From Kutzneria buriramensis (GTDB taxonomy: Bacteria; Actinomycetota; Actinomycetes; Mycobacteriales; Pseudonocardiaceae), in assembly GCF_003387475.1 (NCBI RefSeq), contig NZ_QUNO01000004.1, forward strand, positions 186,001 to 250,000: a stretch of DNA of 64,000 nucleotides, given 5' to 3'. Below are positions 25,738 to 33,468 of the stretch, in pieces. The notes beneath the pieces are model-generated. The model worked only from the letters and a program-made list of their open reading frames with translations. It searched no databases and was not told the origin of the DNA. A program made the position numbers and the translations under genes. Each line of letters starts with the position of its first letter. The first letter of the stretch is position 1.

Positions 25738-26820
25738 GTGCCCCACAGCCGCGCCAGGAAGGTCGCGCTGCTTCCCATTCCGCTCGCGGTCGGCTGCCTG
25801 CTGATCGCGCTGTTCACCGCGCACTGGCACAACCAGGTCCCGCACTACAGCGTCCTCGGCGTGGTGTGGATGCTGTCCCCCGCGATGCCGCTGTTCTGGC
25901 GCAACCGCTGGCCGTACGCGGTGTTCGCGCTGTCGGCGGCGCTGGCCTTCACCTACCTCTACACCGACAACCCGGGCGCGCCGACGCCACTGTTCCCGGC
26001 GCTGGCGCTGTACACGCTGGCCAAGCGCGAGGGGCCGATCCGGTCCAGCATCGCCGGGTTGGTGCTGGTCAGTGGCTTCGCGGTGGCGCAGTTCTACACC
26101 GGCGGCGATCCCACCGACGTGCGGTACATCGCCTTCGTGCCGCTGGCGATCTCCATCGGCACCGCGGCCCGCAACATCCGGGCCAGCCGACGTTCGCAGC
26201 ACGAGTACTTCGAGGAGCGCGCCCGCCGGATCGCCGAGGAGGAAAGGCTGCGCATCGCCCGCGAGGTGCACGACGTCGTCGCGCACAGCCTGGCCATGAT
26301 CAACGTGCAGGCCGGGGTGGGGGCGCACGTCGCCGACCGGCGACCCGAGGAGGCTAGGCAGGCGCTGTTGGCGATCAAGGAGGCGTCCCGGGCGGCGCTC
26401 GTCGACCTGCGCGCCACGCTCGGCGTGCTGCGCTCCGGCGAGGACCGGGCACCCGCCCCGAGCCTGGCCCGGATCGAGGAACTGCTCGGCTCCGCTCGAG
26501 GGGCGGGCCTGTCCGTCGAGGTCAGCGGCGATCCCGGCGAGCTGCCGGCGCCGGTCGACTCGACGGCGTACCGGATCGTGCAGGAGGCGCTGACCAACAC
26601 CGTGCGGCACGCGGTGGAGGCGCGAAACGTGAGCGTGCGGTTCGACCGTGACGGTGACAGCCTGACGGTCGAGGTGCAGGACGACGGCCGGCCCGTGCAG
26701 GTCGAGCCGGGCAACGGGGTTCGCGGCATGCGGGAACGGGCGCTGGCGCTCGGCGGCACGCTGCTGGCGCGGTCCCGGGACGAAGGGGGATTCGTGGTGC
26801 GGGCGGAGTTGCCGCTATGA
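25738..26820 (+). CDS. NarL-type sensor histidine kinase
   Basis: 360 aa, GTG start. The N-terminal 145 residues hold about five membrane helices with short loops, so the signal is probably sensed in or at the membrane. The HisKA_3 dimerisation box is REVHDVVAHSLAMINVQ with phospho-acceptor His178, and the HATPase has ALTNTVRHA and GNGVRGMRERA. It phosphorylates the response regulator encoded in the overlapping next gene (ATGA). The signal is unknown. Confidence 0.92.
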   Translation: MPHSRARKVALLPIPLAVGCLLIALFTAHWHNQVPHYSVLGVVWMLSPAMPLFWRNRWPYAVFALSAALAFTYLYTDNPGAPTPLFPALALYTLAKREGPIRSSIAGLVLVSGFAVAQFYTGGDPTDVRYIAFVPLAISIGTAARNIRASRRSQHEYFEERARRIAEEERLRIAREVHDVVAHSLAMINVQAGVGAHVADRRPEEARQALLAIKEASRAALVDLRATLGVLRSGEDRAPAPSLARIEELLGSARGAGLSVEVSGDPGELPAPVDSTAYRIVQEALTNTVRHAVEARNVSVRFDRDGDSLTVEVQDDGRPVQVEPGNGVRGMRERALALGGTLLARSRDEGGFVVRAELPL

Positions 26821-27482
26821 CGGTTCGCGTGGTGCTGGCCGACGACCAGGCGCTGGTCCGAGCCGGTTTTCGGCTGCTGCTGGAGACCGAGGTCGGCTTC
26901 GAGGTGTGCGGCGAGGCGGCCGACGGCGCGCAGGCGGTGGCGCTGGCGCGCGAGCACCGGCCGGACGTGGTCGTGATGGACATCCGGATGCCGGGCGTGG
27001 ACGGGCTCGTCGCGACCAGGCAGATCACCGCCGATCCTCGGCTTTCCGGAGTGAAGGTGTTGGTGCTGACCACTTTCGACGTCGACGAGTACGTGTTCGA
27101 GGCGCTGCGTTCCGGGGCTTCGGGGTTCCTGTTGAAGGACACCGAGCCGGTGGATCTGCTGCACGCGATCCGGGTCGTCGCCGCCGGCGAGGCGCTGCTC
27201 GCGCCGACCGTGACGCGGCGGCTCATCGCCGAGTTCGCCGCCCGGCCCGAGCACCGGCGGCCGGACCCGTCGGCGCTGCGCGAGCTGACCGACCGCGAGC
27301 GCGAGGTGTTGGCGCTGGTCGCGGGCGGTCTGTCGAACGAGGAGATCGCCGAGCACCTGGTGATCAGCCCGGCGACCTCGCGCACGCACGTCAGTCGGAT
27401 CATGACCAAGCTCGGCGCGCGGGACCGGGCGCAACTCGTGGTGCTGGCGTACGAGTCGAAGCTGGTGACACCGCGCGAGTAG
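26817..27482 (+). CDS. NarL/FixJ family response regulator
   Basis: 221 aa. The receiver domain has Asp9/Asp10, phospho-acceptor Asp55 (VVVMDIRMPG) and the conserved Lys in LLKDTEP. The LuxR-type HTH is at about residues 155-215 (LTDREREVLALVAGGLSNEEIAEHL). Translation is coupled to the kinase. Its targets are not known; the downstream multicopper oxidase, 54 bp on, is a candidate by position. Confidence 0.93.
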   Translation: MTVRVVLADDQALVRAGFRLLLETEVGFEVCGEAADGAQAVALAREHRPDVVVMDIRMPGVDGLVATRQITADPRLSGVKVLVLTTFDVDEYVFEALRSGASGFLLKDTEPVDLLHAIRVVAAGEALLAPTVTRRLIAEFAARPEHRRPDPSALRELTDREREVLALVAGGLSNEEIAEHLVISPATSRTHVSRIMTKLGARDRAQLVVLAYESKLVTPRE

Positions 27483-27536
27483 TACGTGCCGATGTCGCCT
27501 GTCGCCCGACGACGCCCCGGCCTTCCGTGGTGAGCA

Positions 27537-29240
27537 TTGTGCGTCGTGTACGTGATCGCACTCATCGCAGAGTTCCTGACATCGCTGCTGCTCATCGTCG
27601 CGCTGGCCATACGCCGCTGGCGCAAGTGGACCGTCGGCACACTGGTCGTGCTGAAGGCCGCGGTGGCGGTCCTGATGCTGGCGTACGGCTTCGAGTTTGC
27701 GGTGAAGCCGTTGCGGGACTTGGCCTTGCTGGCCGTGGCTCTCGCCTTCCCGCAGCGGCGCAAGCTGCTGATCGTCGCCGCCGGGGCCGCCTTCGCGCTG
27801 GATCTCGTTCTGCCGCAATCCGTTCCACAGTGGACCGTGCTCGGATTGTTCGCGGTGGCGGGAGGTCTGGTCTCGTTGCCGATCCGGCGCTGGATCGCGC
27901 CGGTGGCGTTCGTGGCGCTGGCGGCTCTCGGCGTGGGAATCTGGATTCCCGCCTCCGCCGCGCCGACCACGATGAACATGGGCATGCCCGCGATGCCCGG
28001 CATGGCCATGCGCAGCGTGACTCAGCTGACCGGGCTGCCGACCACCGGCCCGGTCAAGAAGGTCACCATCACCGCGCGGCAGAACGGCGACCGGTATTCC
28101 TTCGACCCCGACGTGATCCGGCTCCAGCAGGGTGACGTGCTCGATGCCACGCTGGTCAACAAGACGCCGAACACGCCCGTGACCATCCACTGGCACGGCC
28201 TGGACGTGCCCAACGCCGACGACGGCGTCGCGGGTATCACGCAGGACGCTGTCGAACCCGGTGGCACTTTCGAGTACAAGTTCCAGGTCGATCAGGTTGG
28301 CACGTATTGGTTCCACTCGCACGAGGACACCAAGGACGAGGTCACGCGCGGCCTGTTCGGGCTGATCGTCGTGCGGCCCCGGACAGGGCCGGTTGCGGAC
28401 GTGGACCAGGCGCTCATGATCCACACCTGGGGCGGCGGGCTTTCCTTCGGCGACAACGCCGGCGTGCAGGTGAAGCAGGTCGAGCCGGGGTCCTCGGTGC
28501 GGGTGCGGGTCGTGAACACCGACTCCGACCTGGAGTCCGTGCAGGTCACGGGCTCGCCGTGGAAACTGGCGGCCGTCGACGGCAACGACCTGCACGACCC
28601 CGGGGTGCTCACCGATCAGACGGTCCCGATCGGTGGCGGCGGCCGCGCCGACATCCAGCTCACCATGCCGGACCATCCCGTCCGGGTGTCGCTGGCCGGC
28701 GAGCCCTCGCCGGCGTACGTGCTAAGCCCGGACGGGAAGTCCACCGTGGACGCGGGCGCGCCGGGGCCGGAGGTGGACCTCATGCACTACGGCGCGCCCG
28801 CGCTGGTTTCCCTTGGCACGAAATACGACCGCGACTACACCGTCGACCTGGACCAGGGCATCGGGGCCACCGGGTTCAAGTGGACGATGAACGGCGGCGT
28901 GTTCCCCGACGCCCCGATGCTCATGGTCAGCGAGGGCGACACCGTGCGGTTGACGTGGCGCAACCTCAGCCTCGGCGAGCACCCGATGCACCTGCACGGA
29001 CACGAGGTCCTGGTGCTGTCCCGCGACGGCGTCGCGTCAGCGGGCAGCCCGGTGTGGATGGACACCGTCTCCGTGCGGCCGGGCGAGACCGTGACGGTCG
29101 CGTTCAAGGCGGACAACCCGGGGATCTGGATGGATCACTGCCACAACCTCGGGCACGCCAAGATCGGCATGGTCATGCACCTGGCCTACACCGACGTGAC
29201 GACGCCGTTCTCGGTCGGCGAGGGCAACAACCCGGAGTGA
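27537..29240 (+). CDS. multicopper oxidase with N-terminal membrane domain
   Basis: 567 aa from the TTG at 27537; the GTG at 27546 is an alternative. Five to six hydrophobic helices occupy residues 3-137, followed by a Met-rich stretch (MNMGMPAMPGMAM, 146-158). The oxidase domain has all four copper motifs: HWHG (218-221), HSH (260-262), HPMHLHGH and the type-1 HCHNLGHAKIGM near residue 530. It therefore should oxidise Cu(I) or a phenolic substrate at the outer membrane face using oxygen. Most multicopper oxidases are soluble, so the fusion is notable. The 3' end overlaps the convergent thioredoxin gene by 55 bp. Confidence 0.88.
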   Translation: MCVVYVIALIAEFLTSLLLIVALAIRRWRKWTVGTLVVLKAAVAVLMLAYGFEFAVKPLRDLALLAVALAFPQRRKLLIVAAGAAFALDLVLPQSVPQWTVLGLFAVAGGLVSLPIRRWIAPVAFVALAALGVGIWIPASAAPTTMNMGMPAMPGMAMRSVTQLTGLPTTGPVKKVTITARQNGDRYSFDPDVIRLQQGDVLDATLVNKTPNTPVTIHWHGLDVPNADDGVAGITQDAVEPGGTFEYKFQVDQVGTYWFHSHEDTKDEVTRGLFGLIVVRPRTGPVADVDQALMIHTWGGGLSFGDNAGVQVKQVEPGSSVRVRVVNTDSDLESVQVTGSPWKLAAVDGNDLHDPGVLTDQTVPIGGGGRADIQLTMPDHPVRVSLAGEPSPAYVLSPDGKSTVDAGAPGPEVDLMHYGAPALVSLGTKYDRDYTVDLDQGIGATGFKWTMNGGVFPDAPMLMVSEGDTVRLTWRNLSLGEHPMHLHGHEVLVLSRDGVASAGSPVWMDTVSVRPGETVTVAFKADNPGIWMDHCHNLGHAKIGMVMHLAYTDVTTPFSVGEGNNPE

Positions 29241-29542
29241 AACAGCTCCCGCTCCAGGGCCGCTTTGGGCTTCGCGCCGACGATGGTCGCGGTGGCGACA
29301 CCGTTCTGGAACAGCAACATCGTCGGCGCGGCCATCACCTGGTAGTCGCGGGCCGTGACCTGGTTGGCGTCCAGGTCCATCTTCACGATGGTCAGCTCCG
29401 GGTGCTCGTCGGCGATCCGCTCCAGCACCGGGCCGACCATCCGGCACGGGCCGCACCAGGTCGCCCAGAACTCCACCAGCACCGGCTTGTCGCTGGTCAG
29501 CACCCGGTCCCGGAAGTCCGCGTCCGTGACTTCTTGCAGCAC
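29186..29542 (-). CDS. thioredoxin
   Basis: 118 aa from a GTG with GAGGA three bases upstream. The active site WCGPC has Cys30 and Cys33, and the cis-proline motif is MAAPTM. It is a cytosolic disulfide reductant. The usual thioredoxin ends near residue 105; here a short tail (SGLLPSPTENGVVTSV) runs into the 3' end of the multicopper oxidase gene. It is transcribed after the MerR gene, whose end overlaps its start by 46 bp, so both probably answer to the same stress. Confidence 0.92.
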   Translation of the reverse strand: MLQEVTDADFRDRVLTSDKPVLVEFWATWCGPCRMVGPVLERIADEHPELTIVKMDLDANQVTARDYQVMAAPTMLLFQNGVATATIVGAKPKAALERELFHSGLLPSPTENGVVTSV

Positions 29543-29898
29543 GATTCCTCCCCTGTGTTTCGGTCGACCGCGGCGGCCACCTGCGCCCGCACCGCCTGCA
29601 GTCGTTCGATGCAGTCGTCCAGCTCGGCGAGCTTGCGCCGGTACACCGCCACAGACGCCGGGCAGACGTCGCCGGTCGGATTGCCCGCGCGCAGGCACTC
29701 CACGAACGGCCGCGTGTCCTCCAGCGCGAAGCCGATCGCCAGCAGCGAGCGGATCTCGTTCACCGCGCGCAGGTCGTCCTCGTCGTAGTCGCGGTAGCCG
29801 TTGGCCGTGCGGCGGGCCGGCAGCAGGCCCTGCTCCTCGTAGTAGCGGAGCGAGCGGGTCGTGGTGCCGGCCCGGTCCGCAAGCTCGCCGATGCGCAT
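29497..29898 (-). CDS. MerR family transcriptional regulator
   Basis: 133 aa from the ATG at 29898. MerR DNA-binding domain: MRIGELADRAGTTTRSLRYYEEQGLLPARRT. A dimerisation helix follows and a single Cys in DVCPASV, with a CC pair near the end (EESCCKK). This suggests redox or metal sensing, but it is not a SoxR four-Cys cluster. It overlaps the thioredoxin start and is divergent from a GNAT gene across a MerR-type promoter. Confidence 0.85.
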   Translation of the reverse strand: MRIGELADRAGTTTRSLRYYEEQGLLPARRTANGYRDYDEDDLRAVNEIRSLLAIGFALEDTRPFVECLRAGNPTGDVCPASVAVYRRKLAELDDCIERLQAVRAQVAAAVDRNTGEESCCKKSRTRTSGTGC

Positions 29899-29913
29899 GT
29901 AAGCGACGGTAAA

Positions 29914-29947
29914 CCTTGACGCCGATGTGAAGGCCAGGGTCCATACT
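29914..29947 (+). promoter_or_regulatory. MerR-type promoter/operator
   Basis: TTGACG (29916-29921) and CATACT (29942-29947) are separated by 20 bases, the long spacer typical of MerR-activated promoters. An imperfect inverted repeat CCTTGAC/GTGAAGG (29914-29933) lies over the -35 and the first part of the spacer. The promoter points towards the GNAT gene. Confidence 0.55.
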
Positions 29948-29956
29948 CCGGAACTG

Positions 29957-30688
29957 ATGGAAACCGAGATCGCCGCGTACATGCGCGCCAACCGCCGCAA
30001 CCGGGTCCGGGTCGGGCCGTTCACCATCGGCTTCTCCTCCCACACGAACAGCCCGTTCGCCAACTACGCCGTGCCCGACGACGATGCGCGGCCGACGGCC
30101 GCCAACGTCACCGAGCTGATTGCCGCGTTCGAGGACCGTGACCTCAAGCCCCGGCTGGAATACCTGCCCGCGGTCAGCCCCCTTGTGCAGCCGGCGTTGG
30201 AGGAGGCCGGTTTCGTCGAGGAGGGTCTGCTGCCGCTGATGACCCTTACGGCGCTGGTGGAACCACCTGCGGTCGACGGGCTTGAGCTAGTGGCCGCCGA
30301 CACCGACGACAGGCTGTTGGCCATGGCCACCGCCATGAATCTCGCCTACGGCGAGCCGCCGCCAACGCCCGAGGACGTCGCCAGCCACGCCGGCTCCCGC
30401 GACCGCGGTGGCTTCGCGCTGCTGGCCCAGTCAGTCTCGGGCGAGCCGGTCGGGGGCGGGCTCGTCACCGTGCCCATCGACGGTGTGGCCGAGCTCGCCG
30501 GCATCGGCGTCGTCCCCTCGTGGCGGCGTCGCGGTGTCGCCGCCGCCATCACCGCCCACCTCGTCCGAGCCGCCCACGGGCTCGGGGTTCGGGTCCCGTT
30601 CCTGATGGCCGCCGACGACGGCGCCGCCGGCGTCTACACGCGGGTCGGCTTTCAGCTCAGCGGGCGGGTTCTGCACATCTCCCGTTGA
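29957..30688 (+). CDS. GNAT family N-acetyltransferase
   Basis: 243 aa from the ATG at 29957. The acetyl-CoA binding motif of the GNAT fold is near residue 195 (IGVVPSWRRRGVAAAIT), followed by the C-terminal YTRVGFQLSGRVL strand. The N-terminal half is a degenerate second GNAT lobe. It acetylates an unknown small molecule or protein. It is probably controlled by the divergent MerR. The 3' third lies opposite the tail of the gene at 30431. Confidence 0.8.
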   Translation: METEIAAYMRANRRNRVRVGPFTIGFSSHTNSPFANYAVPDDDARPTAANVTELIAAFEDRDLKPRLEYLPAVSPLVQPALEEAGFVEEGLLPLMTLTALVEPPAVDGLELVAADTDDRLLAMATAMNLAYGEPPPTPEDVASHAGSRDRGGFALLAQSVSGEPVGGGLVTVPIDGVAELAGIGVVPSWRRRGVAAAITAHLVRAAHGLGVRVPFLMAADDGAAGVYTRVGFQLSGRVLHISR

Positions 30689-31219
30689 CTCCGTGTCCAG
30701 GCCCAGGTCCTCGCGCATGGCCCGGCGCATGATCTTGTACTCGCGCTGGGCCTCGCGCCAGGTCTGCCGCTCCACCTCGCCGTGCCGGCCCGCCAGCAGC
30801 GTCGTCGCCAGCGACGACCTGCGCACCAGCGATTCCCGCAGCATGGCCCTGATCCGCTCCGGCGCGTGCACGTTCACCGCCCCCAGCGCGTTCCTCGCCT
30901 GCGCAGTCACCTTCCGCAGGTCGGCCGCCGTCGTCTCGTCGAGCTCCCGGCCCTCACGCAGCACGCGGCGGGCGTCGTACAGCACCCAGTCGAACGACTC
31001 GATCGCGCCGATCACCTCGGCGTACGCCTTGGCCCGGCCCTCGTAGCTGCGGTTGTCACGGTCCTTGGCCCGCTCCCGGTTCCAGCGCAGCTCCTCGCGC
31101 TCGGTCTCGCGCCGCCACCGCCGGTCCTCGCGCCAGCCGGCGATCACCTGTGCGCCCAGCACGCCGGCCAGGCCCAGCAACGCCACCGCCACCGGCACCC
31201 ACAGCGGAACCTGCTCCAT
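30431..31219 (-). CDS. membrane-anchored coiled-coil protein
   Basis: 262 aa. One N-terminal membrane helix (residues about 6-24) precedes a highly charged helical region (RWRRETEREELRWNRERAKDRD, then a long domain with ERIRAMLRESLVRR). No named family is recognised. The last 85 residues lie antisense to the GNAT gene and look low-complexity, so the functional protein may effectively end near the DLGLDTES stretch. It is last in a three-gene minus-strand group. Confidence 0.6.
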   Translation of the reverse strand: MEQVPLWVPVAVALLGLAGVLGAQVIAGWREDRRWRRETEREELRWNRERAKDRDNRSYEGRAKAYAEVIGAIESFDWVLYDARRVLREGRELDETTAADLRKVTAQARNALGAVNVHAPERIRAMLRESLVRRSSLATTLLAGRHGEVERQTWREAQREYKIMRRAMREDLGLDTESTGDVQNPPAELKADPRVDAGGAVVGGHQERDPNPEPVGGSDEVGGDGGGDTATPPRGDDADAGELGHTVDGHGDEPAPDRLARD

Positions 31220-31236
31220 GGCGGGAGAACCTAGCG

Positions 31237-31614
31237 TCAGGCGATGCCTTCGCGGGGCGTCCAGATGCGAAAGGGGTTGAGCGGGGCGGGCACCAGCTCG
31301 GGCTCGGCGGACGAGCCGGCCAGCGTCGGCGCGGTCGGAGCGCCCGGTGGCGGCAGCTCCAGCAGCCGGTCGATGGCCTCCGCGAGGCTGCCCTCGAAGA
31401 GCCACACCGCCTTGCCCGCCTGCGACGAGTCGTGCGCCGCCGGCATGCGGCCGGCCTTGGCATCGTGCTCGGAGCGGAACAGGATGGTGTCGACGAAGCC
31501 GCGCAGCTGCCGGTATCCCATGATCCGGTCCAGCCGGCCGTCCTCGTCCGGGATGTTCATGAACTGGAAGCCGCGGTCACGCAACTCGGCGAGCTTGCCC
31601 AGGACGCCGTCCAT
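31237..31614 (-). CDS. hypothetical protein
   Basis: 125 aa, soluble, no recognised family. The N-terminal part (GFQFMNIPDEDGRLDRIMGYRQLRGFVDTIL) resembles a small alpha/beta domain. The C-terminal 35 residues are Pro-rich. It is located between two membrane-protein genes on the same strand with short gaps (17 and 6 bp), suggesting one operon. Confidence 0.6.
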   Translation of the reverse strand: MDGVLGKLAELRDRGFQFMNIPDEDGRLDRIMGYRQLRGFVDTILFRSEHDAKAGRMPAAHDSSQAGKAVWLFEGSLAEAIDRLLELPPPGAPTAPTLAGSSAEPELVPAPLNPFRIWTPREGIA

Positions 31615-31620
31615 GTCGGA

Positions 31621-31722
31621 TCACCGATCGGAGGGGTTGGAGGGTCGGTCGTAGGTCGCGACCACGACTCTCACCAACAGCACAAGGCCGACCGCTATCA
31701 ACGCCGCCACCTGCAACGCCAC
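31621..31722 (-). CDS. 33-aa single-helix membrane peptide
   Basis: GTG start with a GGAGG site five bases upstream. The peptide (VALQVAALIAVGLVLLVRVV, then a polar tail ending NPSDR) is one membrane helix. A longer frame from 31842 exists but its first 40 residues are basic and unlike a protein. The stop is 6 bp before the next gene's ATG, so it appears to head the three-gene group. Confidence 0.5.
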   Translation of the reverse strand: MALQVAALIAVGLVLLVRVVVATYDRPSNPSDR

Positions 31723-31839
31723 CGCTGCCTCCAAGGTGTCCCGCCCCCACCTTCGCCGGCCCCTTGGCACCGGCGAACCTTCGACATCAAGGTGACAGGG
31801 ATTCACCCGTTTGGGGAATACAGCCCTAGTTAACAGATT

Positions 31840-31856
31840 CACAGTTAAATACTGTG
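31840..31856. promoter_or_regulatory. inverted repeat CACAGT-N5-ACTGTG
   Basis: A 6-bp perfect inverted repeat in the most AT-rich patch of the window, about 120 bp upstream of the 33-aa peptide gene and 220 bp before the toxin module. It could be an operator for either divergent unit. Confidence 0.35.
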
Positions 31857-32077
31857 CGTAGCACGCGCCGACCGTCTTGAACCCTTCCTGTCACGCTGGG
31901 CAGCTGAACCCATTCTGAAGTGATCGGGATCACATTTCTGTCGGAAAAGATGTGACGATCTATGCCGTGGCCACCGGGTGCCATCTGCACGGGAACCGTC
32001 ACGTGCGGCCGGTCACCCCACCGGCGGAGGCCGGAAAACCGGTCCGGCCGACGGTGGACCTTGACTAGGGTCGCCCG

Positions 32078-32284
32078 ATGACCAGGCTGACCGTCGACCT
32101 GCCCGACGACCTCGATGTCGAACTGCGCGTGGCGGCCGAAGCGGCCGGCGTGACGGAGGCGGAGTTCGCCGCGACGGCCGTCGCGGCGGCGCTGGACGAG
32201 CGGCGGCACGCCGAGGTGATGGCGATCGCGAGCCGCGTGCTGGCCACGGACGCGGTGATCGTGCACCGGCTGGGGACGGCATGA
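32078..32284 (+). CDS. antitoxin of Doc-type toxin-antitoxin module
   Basis: 68 aa. The N terminus MTRLTVDLPDDLDVELRVAAEAAGVT has the pattern of ribbon-helix-helix DNA-binding antitoxins, followed by a toxin-binding helix. It overlaps the toxin start as ATGA, the usual antitoxin-first arrangement. It should neutralise the Doc-like protein and repress the operon with it. Confidence 0.75.
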   Translation: MTRLTVDLPDDLDVELRVAAEAAGVTEAEFAATAVAAALDERRHAEVMAIASRVLATDAVIVHRLGTA

Positions 32285-32664
32285 CCAGGTGCCTGACGAC
32301 CGCGGACCTGCTGGCGATCGCGCACGCCACCATGGGTGGCGAGGCGTTGATCCGCGACGAGGGACTGGTCGACTCGGCGGCGTCCCGGCCGCGGACGACC
32401 ATGTTCGGCGAGGAGGCGTACCCGGACCTCCACCTGAAGGCTGCCGCGCTGATGCACTCGGTGCTGCGCAATCACCCGCTCATCGACGGCAACAAGCGGC
32501 TGGCCTGGGTCGCGGCACGAGTGTTCCTCGCGTTGAACGGGTTCGATTTCCGGCCGGACGACGACCTCGCCACCGAATTCGTCCTCGCGGCGGCTGCCGG
32601 CGAATCGGACGATCTGGATACGGTTGCCGCGACGTTGCGGGAATGGTCGCGGGACGTGGCGTGA
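32281..32664 (+). CDS. doc: Fic/Doc family death-on-curing toxin
   Basis: 127 aa, the size of Doc. The catalytic motif HPLIDGNKR (His65, Asp69, Asn71, Lys72, Arg73) matches the Doc HxFx(D/N)xNKR pattern. Doc phosphorylates and inactivates EF-Tu, whereas Fic proteins transfer AMP; the DGNKR form fits the Doc side. It is coupled to the upstream antitoxin. Chromosomal copies often act in stress responses, but the role here is not shown. Confidence 0.88.
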   Translation: MTRCLTTADLLAIAHATMGGEALIRDEGLVDSAASRPRTTMFGEEAYPDLHLKAAALMHSVLRNHPLIDGNKRLAWVAARVFLALNGFDFRPDDDLATEFVLAAAAGESDDLDTVAATLREWSRDVA

Positions 32665-32774
32665 CGAGTGGATCACCCGGTGCACCAAGGGGCAGCGACC
32701 CTTGCCCCGAATGCGGGGGTCCTTGCCCGAAACGGCAGGGGCCAAACGGGTCTGTCGCCGGTTAGGGTCCGTGC

Positions 32775-33416
32775 GTGCCTGGAATGGTCCCGTTCACCAA
32801 CAACTTCCACGATCTCTCGAATGCCGAGGGATACCAGTTCGAGTTCTACTGTGAACGCTGCGGCAACGGCTACCGGTCGGCGTTCCACCGGGACAAGGTG
32901 GAAATGGGCCGCGGCCTGCTGCGCTCGGTCGGCTCGCTGTTCGGCGGCGTGGTCGAGGAGGTCAGCCGGTCCGCGGAGCAGTGGCGCTACGACCGGGCGA
33001 CCAACTCGCCGGCCAAGGACCGGGCGCTGACGGCGGCGGTCGGCGAGATCAGCCCGAGCTTCCAGCAGTGCCGCGGCTGCGGCGACTGGATGTGCAAGTC
33101 GCTGTGCTGGAACGACGAGGTCGGCCAGTGCCTGCGCTGCTCGCCGATCGTCGCCGAGGAGGTGGCCCGCGCCCAGTCGGCCGCCCAGCGCGACCAGATC
33201 TGGCAGAAGGCGCGCGAGCAGAACTGGACCCAGGACGTCGACGTCGCCACCCGCGCCAAGCTCAACTGCCCGAGCTGCGGCGTGAAGGTGGACGGCGGCA
33301 AGTTCTGCTCGGCCTGCGGCGCCTCGCTGGCCACGCCGGTGACCTGCGGCGGCTGCGGCTCCACGGCGAACAAGATCGGCGCGATGTTCTGCTCGGACTG
33401 CGGCGGCAAGCTCTGA
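32775..33416 (+). CDS. double zinc-ribbon protein
   Basis: 213 aa, GTG start. It has three metal-binding regions: an N-terminal CERCGNGY, a central CRGCGDWMCKSLCW with CLRC, and two C-terminal zinc ribbons (CPSCGVKVDGGKFCSACG and CGGCGSTANKIGAMFCSDCG). A helical stretch (about 60-100) links them. Such proteins are probable adaptor or quality-control factors; no enzymatic motif is seen. It is followed by tandem hairpins. Confidence 0.8.
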   Translation: MPGMVPFTNNFHDLSNAEGYQFEFYCERCGNGYRSAFHRDKVEMGRGLLRSVGSLFGGVVEEVSRSAEQWRYDRATNSPAKDRALTAAVGEISPSFQQCRGCGDWMCKSLCWNDEVGQCLRCSPIVAEEVARAQSAAQRDQIWQKAREQNWTQDVDVATRAKLNCPSCGVKVDGGKFCSACGASLATPVTCGGCGSTANKIGAMFCSDCGGKL

Positions 33417-33466
33417 TTGAGTAGCTGTACTCAAGACGTCGAAGGGTCCCGGCCGGGACCCTTCGA
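33417..33466. terminator. tandem hairpins after the zinc-ribbon gene
   Basis: A TTGAGT/ACTCAA stem (33417-33434) is followed by a 28-bp perfect palindrome (33439-33466, TCGAAGGGTCCCGG and its complement). The palindrome ends 2 bp before the next ATG. It probably terminates the upstream gene and may also hide the translation start of the next. Confidence 0.7.
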
Positions 33467-33468
33467 TC

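Noticed and set aside
26094-28676. 860-codon frame opposite the kinase, regulator and oxidase
   Set aside because: It lies antisense to three well-supported genes and has no recognisable domain.
31723-31842. N-terminal extension of the 33-aa peptide frame to 73 aa
   Set aside because: The added residues are basic and unlike protein, and the GGAGG site favours the internal GTG.
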